Notes under the pieces: model-generated
Told to the model about the DNA's origin: nothing
Databases searched by the model: none
What the model saw: only the letters and a program-made list of their open reading frames with translations
Assembly: GCA_016713245.1 (NCBI GenBank)
Contig: JADJPM010000001.1
Location: 248,001-312,000 of the forward strand
Direction of reading: 5' to 3'
DNA: 64,000 bases
DNA from: Verrucomicrobiaceae bacterium
GTDB lineage: Bacteria; Verrucomicrobiota; Verrucomicrobiia; Verrucomicrobiales; Verrucomicrobiaceae
Translations under genes and position numbers: made by a program
In this document: positions 1 to 7,858 of the stretch, one piece after another
Position numbering within the stretch: position 1 is the stretch's first letter
Layout of the letters: each line of letters starts with the position of its first letter

Positions 1-627
1 TTTCAAAGACGTGGCTGCAGCGAATTGCATGGGCATCTACATTGACAGCGTGTGGGAGCACTGGGCGACACAAGGGCCGCTTTACTACATCATGGGCAGC
101 TCGCGTGGAATCCCGCCGCTGATCCGGAAGCGATCCTCAGCGACTACTACAGCCGCGCCTTCGGCCCCGCCGCGCCGCATGTGCGCGAGTATTTCGAGAG
201 CATCGAAAAGGAGCGCATGCCCTTCGCAGTAAAGAACGCCGAGGCAGGCGTCTTCACCCTCCCGCAGCTCTATTCCGACGTGCTGCTCACGGCCTCGCAG
301 ACCCGTCTCGACCGCGCCGCTGCTGCCGTGCCTGCCGATTCCATTTTCGCCAAACGCGTCGCCTTCATCCAGGCCGGACTTACGCACACGAAACTGGTGA
401 TGGGCATCACCACGCTCATGGACGGCTACTGGAAGAAAAAGGACCCCGCCATCGCCGAGCGCGTGAAGCAAAACTGGGCGGCGCTGGAGAAAAACGCGGC
501 CGACCATCCCTACTCGATCAACTGGGGCCCCCTGCGCCCCAACACGCCGCGCGCAGCAGGCCTGCATCCCGACGGTCCACCGCCGAGGCCGAAAAGGAAG
601 CGCGTGAATGATCTCGACCTGAACTAG
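1..627 (+). pseudogene. DUF4838-family protein, C-terminal part, frameshifted
   Basis: This is the C-terminal end of a secreted DUF4838-type (alpha-glucuronidase-like) protein. Its 5' part lies outside the window. Reading from base 2, the text around WATQGPLYY matches WSTQGPHYY of the intact paralogue at 5780-7768. The match then continues in a different frame with QLAWNPAADPEAILSDYYSR, against HLAWDPQTDVAALMDDYYER in the paralogue. The frame change falls in the GGG run at about 94-96 and is what loss of one G would produce. Downstream the frame is open to the TGA at the end and keeps the family's C-terminal AINW/SINW and GLHP motifs. It is either a pseudogene or a homopolymer sequencing error. 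The family assignment is firm; the broken state depends on one base. Confidence 0.75.
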
Positions 628-640
628 CTCGCCTGTCGCT

Positions 641-1031
641 CATGTTTCGCCCTCGTGCCGAGGTCCGGCCTCGCCGCCGCGTTCGGCATCACGGTCGGCA
701 AATCGGCCACGCCGACCCCGCCATGTATCGCGGCGAAAACCTCCTGCTCGCCGACCTGCAAACGAAGTTCCGCCAGGATCAAACCAGCCGCACCGGCAAT
801 CCGGCGATCCCCGCCGCCCCGCAACTCGTCCCCCGCAACGACAGCGAGAACCCCGAGTGGCGAAAAATCGAAACCGCCTGGCGCGAAACCGAACTCCACC
901 AAACCGGCAGCACCCTCACCCCGCTCCATTTTGAAGACTTCATCCCCGCTACGGACAATCCGCTGAGCAAGGCCAGCGATGGGAAGCCGGTGGGGTTGGA
1001 GCAGGAGAAGCTTCAATCTGCTAGACTGTGA
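641..1031 (+). pseudogene. unidentified gene remnant
   Basis: The frame through about 723-1028 has protein-like composition, with segments such as GENLLLADLQTKFRQD, NPEWRKIETAWRE and PLHFEDFIPA. It has no convincing start. The protein-like signal before 720 sits in a different frame (GLAAAFGITVGKSATP), which suggests at least one frameshift. The pattern ADLQ-KFR followed by NPEWRKIE is loosely reminiscent of carbohydrate esterases of the SGNH/DUF303 type, but I cannot assign a family. The last 60 bp are duplicated at 5596-5656. I read it as a decayed gene between a broken DUF4838 gene and the HD-HSP90 gene. Confidence 0.3.
941..1001 (+). repeat. 60-bp dispersed repeat, copy 1
   Basis: This segment matches 5596-5656 at about 52 of 60 positions by eye. 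Both copies can be read as the same protein tail: PLSKASDGKPVG here and PLSKASNGRPVG in copy 2. Most differences preserve the amino acid class, so these look like remains of two paralogous gene ends rather than a structural repeat. The two copies flank the interval with the HD-HSP90 gene, the sialidase remnant and the hairpin. Confidence 0.7.
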
Positions 1032-1198
1032 AACTCAGGTTCACCGCCCTTACAAACCTGCTGATGGCTGGAAAGCCGCGCTCACTGAGCAGCAGGCAAA
1101 GTTGGATCGACTCAGCTCAAGCCACCAACCCATGATAGCCACAATTTTGTGAAGTTGCACCCTGACGCCGTATTCCGTTACATGTTCACGCCTCGCCC

Positions 1199-4100
1199 AT
1201 GTCCCACATCGCTCCCCACGCCAACTCCTTTGAGACCTCGCTCTTCTGCCAACGCTTGAAGACTCTGGCCGATGAACCCGGTGCCAGCATCTCGCTGAAG
1301 AATCTCTGCACCGCCACGGAGCGTCTAATGAGTTGCAGCGAAGCCATCAGCAGCCGCGTGATTGAGCATTTGCCTCAGTTCACGCTACACGATGGCACAC
1401 ATCTCTGGAACGTGCTCAGCTTCATGGAGGAGCTGGCGGGAGGAAAAAAGGCAATCGCCAAGCTCGGTGCGGGCGATTGCGCTATGGCCGTGTGGGCCTG
1501 CTTCATCCATGATCTCGGCATGGTGCTGGAGGCCACCGAACTCGCAGCGCTCGATGCGGAGGATCACTGCGACTTAAGTGCTGCGGCACAAGGTCTAACC
1601 GTCCCTACTGACGATCAACGAGTTAAGGACTGGCGAGCCTACCGCGACGGCCACGAGCACTGGGAGGACATCCGCAAGGGCCCGCGCAGCGAGACCAGCC
1701 GCATGAGGCTCGGTATCATCCGCGCCGCCTTCGTGCGCGACACGCACGCCCGCATCGACACCCACACCGGGCACTGCCGCATCGCCGACTGGCTTGCCTT
1801 CCTGCAAGACAACGACCGCCTGATCGCCCAAGCGCTTGATGATTTCGCGCTGTCGAAGCGCATCGTTCCAGTTGCGGTTAGTCACAATCAAGACATCGCC
1901 TGGCTGCCGCGTCAGTTGGAGACGTTGATGACGCGGGACCGCGTTCATGCGGAAAACCTCGGCCACAGTCTGGGCACCATCCACTGGACCTGGATCGGCT
2001 GGCTGCTGCGCCTCGCGGATGTCTTCGACTGCGATGCCTCACGCACCCCTCGCATTCTGTTTGATCGCATCACCGACCACCGCAGCCGCAACGAGTGGCG
2101 GAAGCACCTCGCTATTCCCGAGAAGCCAGAGTGGCAGGCGGGGAAGGACGATCAAACCCTCGCCTTCACCTGCCAGCGCTGCCCTGGGCCGGATGTGGAG
2201 AAGGCCATCCATCAGATCATCGGCTGGATGAATGACGAAATCGGCAAATGCCACGCTGCCATGCTGGACACGCCGGGGGCCGGAAGGCTGCTTTTGAGCC
2301 TGCCCAGCCGCGCCAGCGTCAGCATCATCGAGCGCGAGGGAGATTATCTCTACCAGGACATCGAGTTCCGGCTAGACCGCGATGCCGTAGTGGAGTTGCT
2401 AATGGGAGAGAGCCTCTACGGTGGCCCGGAACTGGCGCTGCGCGAGTTGGTGCAGAACGCGCTCGACGCCGTGCATCTGCGCGATGTGCGCAATCAGCTC
2501 GCCACCGCGATCAAGCAGGCAGGCAGCAAGGAAAAGCCCCGTCAGCCTCACCAGCATTGGGAGCCCGGTGAGACCGGGCGCGTGAATGTCACCTGGGGCA
2601 CGGACCCAAAGAAAGGCTCGTGGATCAAGGTGAAGGACAACGGCGTGGGCATGACCATCGGCACCATGCGCCGCTTCCTCACCCAGATCGGCAAGAGCTA
2701 CTACAAGTCTGATGACTTCCGCGCCGAGCAGGAACTGATGCGCGAGCACGGCATCGTCTGCACGGCGATCTCGCAGTTCGGCATCGGCTTCCTGTCTGTA
2801 TTTATGCTCGCGGACCGCGTGGAGGTTCACACCCGCCCGCTAAGCGCGCAGGACCAACCGCCGCCGCGTGACCGCGAGGACAAGATGGAGACCAAGCCCT
2901 TCCCGTTCCGCGCAGAGATCAACGGCCCGCACGGCCTCCTGGCCTTCTACCCGGATGCCAGTGTGCAGGACTATGGCACAACGGTGACACTGTGGCTGAA
3001 GGAGAAGTTCATCCTCGCGGCATGGGATGAAGGAAAGCTCTTCAAACAACTGATGACTGAGTTTTACGAACCTATCGTGAAGAACGGTTACGGTGATCGC
3101 TTCGATCCAAGGATGAACGAGAAGCAAACCCACAACGTTATTCACCCTAGCTCGACGCTGCTTGATCCTGCGTTTGAAGTTTGCCGGTATGTGGTTTGGC
3201 CGCGTGATCCCGTGATTCTGGAGACAGAATCAAGCTCATTGACCCTTGATGAGACCTTTCATTTCACGCGCCTAGCACCTCTTGAAGCGAAAAAAGTCTC
3301 TGCGACTGCCAACAAGTGGGATTGCTCAATTCCCGAATTGGAAACGCTCCACTGGCAAGCAGTCGAGTGGGTGGATATAGATAACGATTCTAAAGGCTAC
3401 GCCCGAGGATCAGGTGCTCGTATCCGCATCATGTTTCCGAGCCCTGGTGCCACGGGATTTGAAGTCAGTGATCTTGGAGATTTATCAACTCAACCAGACA
3501 TGCTACCATCGGGAAGCCACAGGATACTTCTTGGTGCGTTTGCAGAACCATCAATTCCAGCCCCTGAATGGCGCTATCAATGTTTAGTGAACGGCATTCG
3601 TATCTTCCCTGGGTTTCTTCCAAGTTCGCAGGAGAGAGACTGCCGACTCATTCAAATTCTGGAGAATCTACCGATACTTCCTGGATCAGGCTCCTGGGTA
3701 TGGATTGATCTGAGAGGCAATGTCATGCCACTCCTCCGCGCGGATCGATCAGGCCCAGTCACGAGCCAGCAAGACGCATGGAGTGATAATGTCTCCCAAT
3801 TGTTTCAGAGGTGGCAGGCTGCCTGGCCGGAGCATGTGCCTGCTTGGATCGTTGGGTTAACAGCAGATAATCATCTCGCATCAAAAGGTGAGCGATGGGA
3901 GCAGGGTCGAGATCTTATTATCGCCAGCAGGGACTTGGTGGCACTCGCTGCTGCATGGACCAGCGAGCAGTCAGTGATTAGCCAATTGCTTAACCACCTG
4001 CCTGGATACGAGCCGCGCAGGCTACCAAGGCATATTGGTGTCTATCGTCATTCTCAAAGAACTTGCACACACAAATTGGATGCCAGCCTTGAGGCCGCCC

Positions 4101-4843
4101 TTGAAATGGCAACCTGTTTGCCAAGCTCGCCAGCGATCCACGTCAAAGTTTTCAATAGCATTGAAGAGGCGAATCAATGGTCCGACAAGACAGCTCCGCT
4201 CCGAACACTTGGAACTGCGGTCATGCAGTTGATCTCCGATGAAATTTGCAAGGCTGCTTGTTCCTGCAGCACGCTATCGAAGAACTTGCCCGAGGCATGG
4301 AGCCAAGGAGTGCGGCTTCACGTTTGTTCGCAAGCGCTCTGGCCAACCCCAGAGCGGGGGCACCCAATGATCGCATGGCGCGGGCTAGCAGAATCAATCT
4401 CTGAACTCTACTTAACAGGACCGCTTCGAGTATCCAACAAGGCTCCGACCGCATTGGGTTTTTGGATGAACGAATATGATTTGGTCTTTCCCTTCACAGC
4501 GTTTGCTATGCCACGCCTGAAAGACACCTATCTGGAATGGATGAGTGATGAGGCTTACCGCAATATCTTGACGCTTCCATTCCTTCTCGGAGTTGAGCCA
4601 ACAGGTTGGAGAATCGTCCTTGAACAGCCCTTTCCACTCAGCCGGCTGATGCTCTTCATGCCCAACCCCGAGCACTACGAGTGGCTCTTCGCCGAGCACA
4701 CGGCGGAAGAGTGGTCACAGGGCAGCGGCTCGGCTCTGTGGGACCTAACGACTGGCGAGGTGATCTACGCCGATGGCGTTCATAACGAAGCGAGCCTCCG
4801 CGCCCAAGGCAAGCCTTTGCACGAGTGGCTTGGCATCAATTGA
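1199..4843 (+). CDS. HD domain fused to HSP90-type (GHKL) ATPase, large protein
   Basis: A 1214-residue cytoplasmic protein with no signal peptide. Residues about 55-290 form an HD-type metal phosphohydrolase module. Candidate metal ligands are H64 and H68 in LHDGTH, H104-D105 in FIHDLGM, H229 in VSHNQD and D274 or D278 in LADVFDCD. Residues about 385-640 form an HSP90/GHKL ATP-binding fold: N-box ELVQNALDAV (E416, N420), G1 box VKDNGVGM (D480, G482, G484) and G2 box SQFGIGFLSVFM (526-536). Residues about 640-1214 match nothing I recognise and are encoded in visibly less GC-rich DNA than the N-terminal half. HD domains fused to HSP90-like ATPases are known among proteins predicted to act in bacterial conflict, and the setting among broken genes fits an accessory gene. 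No partner gene is adjacent. Start chosen as the first ATG; no strong ribosome site. Confidence 0.92.
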   Translation: MSHIAPHANSFETSLFCQRLKTLADEPGASISLKNLCTATERLMSCSEAISSRVIEHLPQFTLHDGTHLWNVLSFMEELAGGKKAIAKLGAGDCAMAVWACFIHDLGMVLEATELAALDAEDHCDLSAAAQGLTVPTDDQRVKDWRAYRDGHEHWEDIRKGPRSETSRMRLGIIRAAFVRDTHARIDTHTGHCRIADWLAFLQDNDRLIAQALDDFALSKRIVPVAVSHNQDIAWLPRQLETLMTRDRVHAENLGHSLGTIHWTWIGWLLRLADVFDCDASRTPRILFDRITDHRSRNEWRKHLAIPEKPEWQAGKDDQTLAFTCQRCPGPDVEKAIHQIIGWMNDEIGKCHAAMLDTPGAGRLLLSLPSRASVSIIEREGDYLYQDIEFRLDRDAVVELLMGESLYGGPELALRELVQNALDAVHLRDVRNQLATAIKQAGSKEKPRQPHQHWEPGETGRVNVTWGTDPKKGSWIKVKDNGVGMTIGTMRRFLTQIGKSYYKSDDFRAEQELMREHGIVCTAISQFGIGFLSVFMLADRVEVHTRPLSAQDQPPPRDREDKMETKPFPFRAEINGPHGLLAFYPDASVQDYGTTVTLWLKEKFILAAWDEGKLFKQLMTEFYEPIVKNGYGDRFDPRMNEKQTHNVIHPSSTLLDPAFEVCRYVVWPRDPVILETESSSLTLDETFHFTRLAPLEAKKVSATANKWDCSIPELETLHWQAVEWVDIDNDSKGYARGSGARIRIMFPSPGATGFEVSDLGDLSTQPDMLPSGSHRILLGAFAEPSIPAPEWRYQCLVNGIRIFPGFLPSSQERDCRLIQILENLPILPGSGSWVWIDLRGNVMPLLRADRSGPVTSQQDAWSDNVSQLFQRWQAAWPEHVPAWIVGLTADNHLASKGERWEQGRDLIIASRDLVALAAAWTSEQSVISQLLNHLPGYEPRRLPRHIGVYRHSQRTCTHKLDASLEAALEMATCLPSSPAIHVKVFNSIEEANQWSDKTAPLRTLGTAVMQLISDEICKAACSCSTLSKNLPEAWSQGVRLHVCSQALWPTPERGHPMIAWRGLAESISELYLTGPLRVSNKAPTALGFWMNEYDLVFPFTAFAMPRLKDTYLEWMSDEAYRNILTLPFLLGVEPTGWRIVLEQPFPLSRLMLFMPNPEHYEWLFAEHTAEEWSQGSGSALWDLTTGEVIYADGVHNEASLRAQGKPLHEWLGIN

Positions 4844-4929
4844 GTTGGCAGGCTCAATCGAACCGAAGTCAGAGTGCAACTCTTGCCATGCCCTAGTTCC
4901 CCACCAGCGAGCATGCCCCCAGGGGCCCC

Positions 4930-5061
4930 CGCCTGCCCGAGGGCCGCTTCGTCACCGTATTCCGCAACAACCCGTCGCCATCAAAGGACTAAGACGGCTT
5001 CATCGACTTGCTCGGCACCTACGACGACCTCCAGTTCGGCAGGCACGGCCGGGGGTGGTGA
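4930..5061 (+). pseudogene. sialidase (BNR-type) remnant
   Basis: One frame reads RLPEGRFVTVFRNNPSPSKD, then a stop at 4990-4992, then DGFIDLLGTYDDLQFGRHGR. This resembles the conserved region of bacterial exo-alpha-sialidases, in which an LPDGRLVVVFRD-like strand is followed by a W/L-G-x-YDD segment and a G-(R/K)-x-G turn. No start and no other part of the gene are present, and an in-frame stop lies in the middle. It ends 12 bp before the hairpin at 5074. Composition and motif spacing support a decayed fragment, but it is short and could be coincidental. Confidence 0.4.
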
Positions 5062-5073
5062 GATGAGTTTTAT

Positions 5074-5137
5074 CGACAGGAGAATGGGGACAGAAGAATA
5101 TTCTGAACCTGCTTCTTCTGTCCCCATTCTTCTGTCG
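5074..5137. repeat. near-perfect inverted repeat, 25-bp arms
   Basis: Arms 5074-5098 and 5113-5137 are reverse complements except for one position (5080), with a 14-nt loop. The arm core is GAATGGGGACAGAAGAA. There is no T-tract, so it is not a typical intrinsic terminator. Length and symmetry resemble REP/MITE-like elements moved by IS200-type (RAYT) transposases. No transposase is in the window. Confidence 0.85.
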
Positions 5138-5272
5138 AAGCTCCGCCTCATCGGCGATGAATCGTCCCGCCTCGCCCGCGACGTGTGTTTCAGGCAGGCT
5201 TTCGTGGGTTGAGGCGTGGTGGAAGATGGGTTGTGCTGGCGTATAGGTGAAAACTCACCCACCCATCTGCCC

Positions 5273-5581
5273 ATGCCCCAGGTCAAACATTACGGCTGTT
5301 TCCAGTTCAAAGCGCATATCACCGAAACCCGCATCGCGGAATGCTTTCAGGCGATGGCGGGCATGGTGGGACGCATTCCGGGGCTGCTGGATTTTCATTG
5401 TGGGCCGTATGATTCGGCGGAGGGCCTCAACGATGGCTACACGCATGGTTTTATCATGACCTTCGCCAGTCCGCAGGCGCGGGATGAGTATCTGCCGCAT
5501 CCGGTGCATGAGGAGGTGAAGGCGATCGTCGTGCCGTGCCTGGAGCGTGTCGTGGTGTTTGATTTCAACCTGCCTGAGTGA
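5273..5581 (+). CDS. Dabb (stress-responsive A/B barrel) domain protein
   Basis: A 102-residue ferredoxin-like dimeric A/B barrel protein. Family features are the opening strand VKHYGCFQFK, a helix ending in IPGLLDFHCG, the motif EGLNDGYTHGFIMTF, the YLPHPVHEEV helix and the closing strand RVVVFDFN. Dabb proteins are small cytoplasmic proteins, usually of unknown substrate; some plant and fungal relatives act as cyclases or stress proteins. I chose the ATG at 5273 because the fold begins immediately after it; upstream in-frame codons look non-coding. It sits alone between a hairpin element and the second copy of the 60-bp repeat. Confidence 0.82.
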   Translation: MPQVKHYGCFQFKAHITETRIAECFQAMAGMVGRIPGLLDFHCGPYDSAEGLNDGYTHGFIMTFASPQARDEYLPHPVHEEVKAIVVPCLERVVVFDFNLPE

Positions 5582-5595
5582 CGCCATGAGCGCCC

Positions 5596-5656
5596 CATCC
5601 CCGCTGCGGAGTATCCGCTGAGCAAGGCCAGCAATGGCAGGCCGGTGGGTTCGGAG
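5596..5656 (+). repeat. 60-bp dispersed repeat, copy 2
   Basis: Second copy of the segment at 941-1001. In frame it reads on as a protein tail to a TGA at 5687-5689. It has no start and begins just after the Dabb gene, so it is probably the stub of a deleted gene. The 5582-5779 interval holds nothing else I can support apart from the presumed promoter of the next gene. Confidence 0.65.
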
Positions 5657-5779
5657 GCGAGTGCATTTCATCTGACGCAGGTGAAGTGAATCCCGGCATT
5701 CAGGGAAGGAAGATCCCCGGAGAGATAAACCGCCTTTTCAGTCGTTCTTGAGGCCAGCCTGACTACCCAAGCCGATCCG

Positions 5780-7768
5780 ATGCACCGCCTTCTCTTCCTC
5801 ACTCTTCTTTCGCTCACTTTCTCATGGTCCCGGGCCGCCGACCTCGTTCTCGCGTCCAAAGACACGCCGCCGGTGCCGATCATCGTTTTCAAAGACGCAC
5901 CGCCGCGCACACGAGAGGCGGCGGAGGTGTTGGCGGGCTACATCGAGAAAATCTGCGGTAAAAAGCCCACGGTGATCGATGGCGCAGCGCAGGCGATGCC
6001 GGACAGCGCGATCTGGGTCGGCGTGCAGCCGGAGGTGAAGGCGTTGTTTCCGAAGGTGGACTTCGATTTTCAACATCCCGAGGAGATCGTCATCGCGGCG
6101 AATGAAAAGCATGTCGTCATCGCCGGGCGCGACCGCTGGAATCCCGCGCACATGGCGGCGAAGGGGCGTCTGGCGATGAAGACCGGCATCCAGCAGGAAT
6201 ACGGCACGGCGAATGCGGTGTATTCCTTTGTGCAGGAGCAGCTCGGCGTGCGCTGGCTCTGGCCCGGCGAGGAGGACGTCATCCCGCGTGATCGCCTCAC
6301 CATCGCGCCGATGGAGCGGCGGTATCATCCGCAGATTCGTGCGCGTGGCGGCATGCTGGTGAAGGCTTCGCTCGGCGACAACAAGGAGACCGGCGAGGAG
6401 CTGTGGTCGCGCTTTCAGCGGGTGCAGCTCGATTCCATGGACATGAATGGCGGGCACGGATTTGGCGACTGGTGGGAGAAGTATGGCGAGACGCATCCCG
6501 ACTACTTTGCCGCCGCGCCGGATGGCAGTCGCAAGGCGGTGAGGCCGAGCGTGAGCAACACGAAACTCTGCGCCTCGAATCCCAAAGTGTGGCAGCAGTG
6601 GCTGGAGGACATCACGGTGAAGCTGAAGGCCGATCCGCTGCTGCGCGTGATCAATGTGTCGCCCAACGACGGCTACACCAGCGGTCACTGCACCTGCGCG
6701 GGCTGCCTCGCGTGGGATCATCCAACGGGCGAGAAAATGGAGTGGAGCTTCGGTGGCGGCGTGAAGTATCAGGGCGTGTCGCAGACGGATCGTGATGTGC
6801 GCTTTGCCAACACGCTCGCACGGCTGCTGAAGCAGCGCTTCCCGGATCGCGAGCTGTTCCTGCTGCTCAATGCCTATGGACTCGCCCGCAATCCGCCCAT
6901 CGGCGTCGTGCCGGATGAAAACGTGATCATTTCCAGCGTGGCGAACTTTCACATGCGCTCGCCAAATGAACGCACGCTGCCCATGCAGCAGCACGCCGGC
7001 TGGGCCAAGGTCGCGAAACACCTCATGTGGCGGCCGAACATCGGCAGTCCGGCCGGCCTGAGCTGGGGCATGCCCGATGTGGCGATGACGCAGGCGGGCG
7101 AGGACTTCCGCTTTGCCGCCGAGCATCACTGCCTCGGCCTCTACTTTGATTTGTTCTGGCTGCACTGGTCCACGCAGGGGCCGCACTACTACGCGCTGGC
7201 CCACCTCGCGTGGGATCCGCAGACCGATGTCGCCGCGCTGATGGACGACTACTATGAACGCGGCTTCGGCCCCGCCGCCGCGGACGTGAAGGCCTACTGG
7301 CAGCTCATGGAGCGCACGCGCATGGAGTTCGTGGCCGCCGAGCCCAGCCGTCATCGCGCCTTTCATCTGCCGCGAAAATACACGCCCGAGCTGTTTGCCC
7401 GGGCCCAATCGCATCTCGATGCCGCTGCGGCCAAACTGGCCGCCACGGACGAAAAATACCGCCGCCGTCTCCACTTCATCCAGTGCGGACTCGACTACGC
7501 ACGCCTCGTTGCCGACACACGCGCCGCGATGGAAAAACTCGAAGCCAGCAAGGGCAAGGACGACGATGCCAAAGCCCACGTGCTGGCCAACTGGACCCGC
7601 GCCGCGCAAATGAAGAAAGACTTCCCCGAACATGCGATCAACTGGTGGGCCATCTTTCGTGAACCCACCGGCACCGCCGACAACAACAAACGCGTCATGG
7701 GCCTCCACCCCGCCGCCCCCCTCAGCGGCCGAACGCTCAAGGAGCTGAACGCACCGGGGCTGGAGTGA
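5780..7768 (+). CDS. secreted DUF4838 (alpha-glucuronidase-like) protein
   Basis: A 662-residue protein with a clear Sec signal peptide (residues 1-19, cut after SWSRA). Residues about 25-140 look like the GH67-N/chitobiase-like beta-alpha domain that precedes such catalytic domains (RTREAAEVLAGYIEKICGKK). The rest is a DUF4838 region with SPNDGY, a cysteine cluster CTCAGC near residue 303, and VWEHW/FWLHWSTQGPHYY-type aromatic motifs. By family it is probably a periplasmic or secreted glycoside hydrolase-like enzyme acting on uronic-acid-containing polysaccharides, but DUF4838 substrates are not established. It is a paralogue of the broken gene at the window start. Its 3' end converges on the DUF1592 gene 90 bp away. 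Confidence 0.9.
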   Translation: MHRLLFLTLLSLTFSWSRAADLVLASKDTPPVPIIVFKDAPPRTREAAEVLAGYIEKICGKKPTVIDGAAQAMPDSAIWVGVQPEVKALFPKVDFDFQHPEEIVIAANEKHVVIAGRDRWNPAHMAAKGRLAMKTGIQQEYGTANAVYSFVQEQLGVRWLWPGEEDVIPRDRLTIAPMERRYHPQIRARGGMLVKASLGDNKETGEELWSRFQRVQLDSMDMNGGHGFGDWWEKYGETHPDYFAAAPDGSRKAVRPSVSNTKLCASNPKVWQQWLEDITVKLKADPLLRVINVSPNDGYTSGHCTCAGCLAWDHPTGEKMEWSFGGGVKYQGVSQTDRDVRFANTLARLLKQRFPDRELFLLLNAYGLARNPPIGVVPDENVIISSVANFHMRSPNERTLPMQQHAGWAKVAKHLMWRPNIGSPAGLSWGMPDVAMTQAGEDFRFAAEHHCLGLYFDLFWLHWSTQGPHYYALAHLAWDPQTDVAALMDDYYERGFGPAAADVKAYWQLMERTRMEFVAAEPSRHRAFHLPRKYTPELFARAQSHLDAAAAKLAATDEKYRRRLHFIQCGLDYARLVADTRAAMEKLEASKGKDDDAKAHVLANWTRAAQMKKDFPEHAINWWAIFREPTGTADNNKRVMGLHPAAPLSGRTLKELNAPGLE

Positions 7769-7858
7769 GGGTGGGTTTGGGTTTGTCGGTCCGCTTTGTT
7801 GACGTTTGGGCTAAGATCGAAAGGAAGAATGGATCGGCACAAAGGTCGGGATTAAAGC

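Noticed and set aside
4773..5212. Small protein genes in the 4844-5272 gap
   Set aside because: Candidate frames run across the hairpin and the remnant and have skewed composition; only the sialidase-like segment resembles protein, and it is broken.
5822..7708. Long antisense reading frame (about 628 codons) opposite the DUF4838 gene
   Set aside because: The sense frame has a signal peptide, family motifs and normal length; the antisense frame is His/Arg/Ala-rich and matches nothing. GC-rich codon bias keeps it open.
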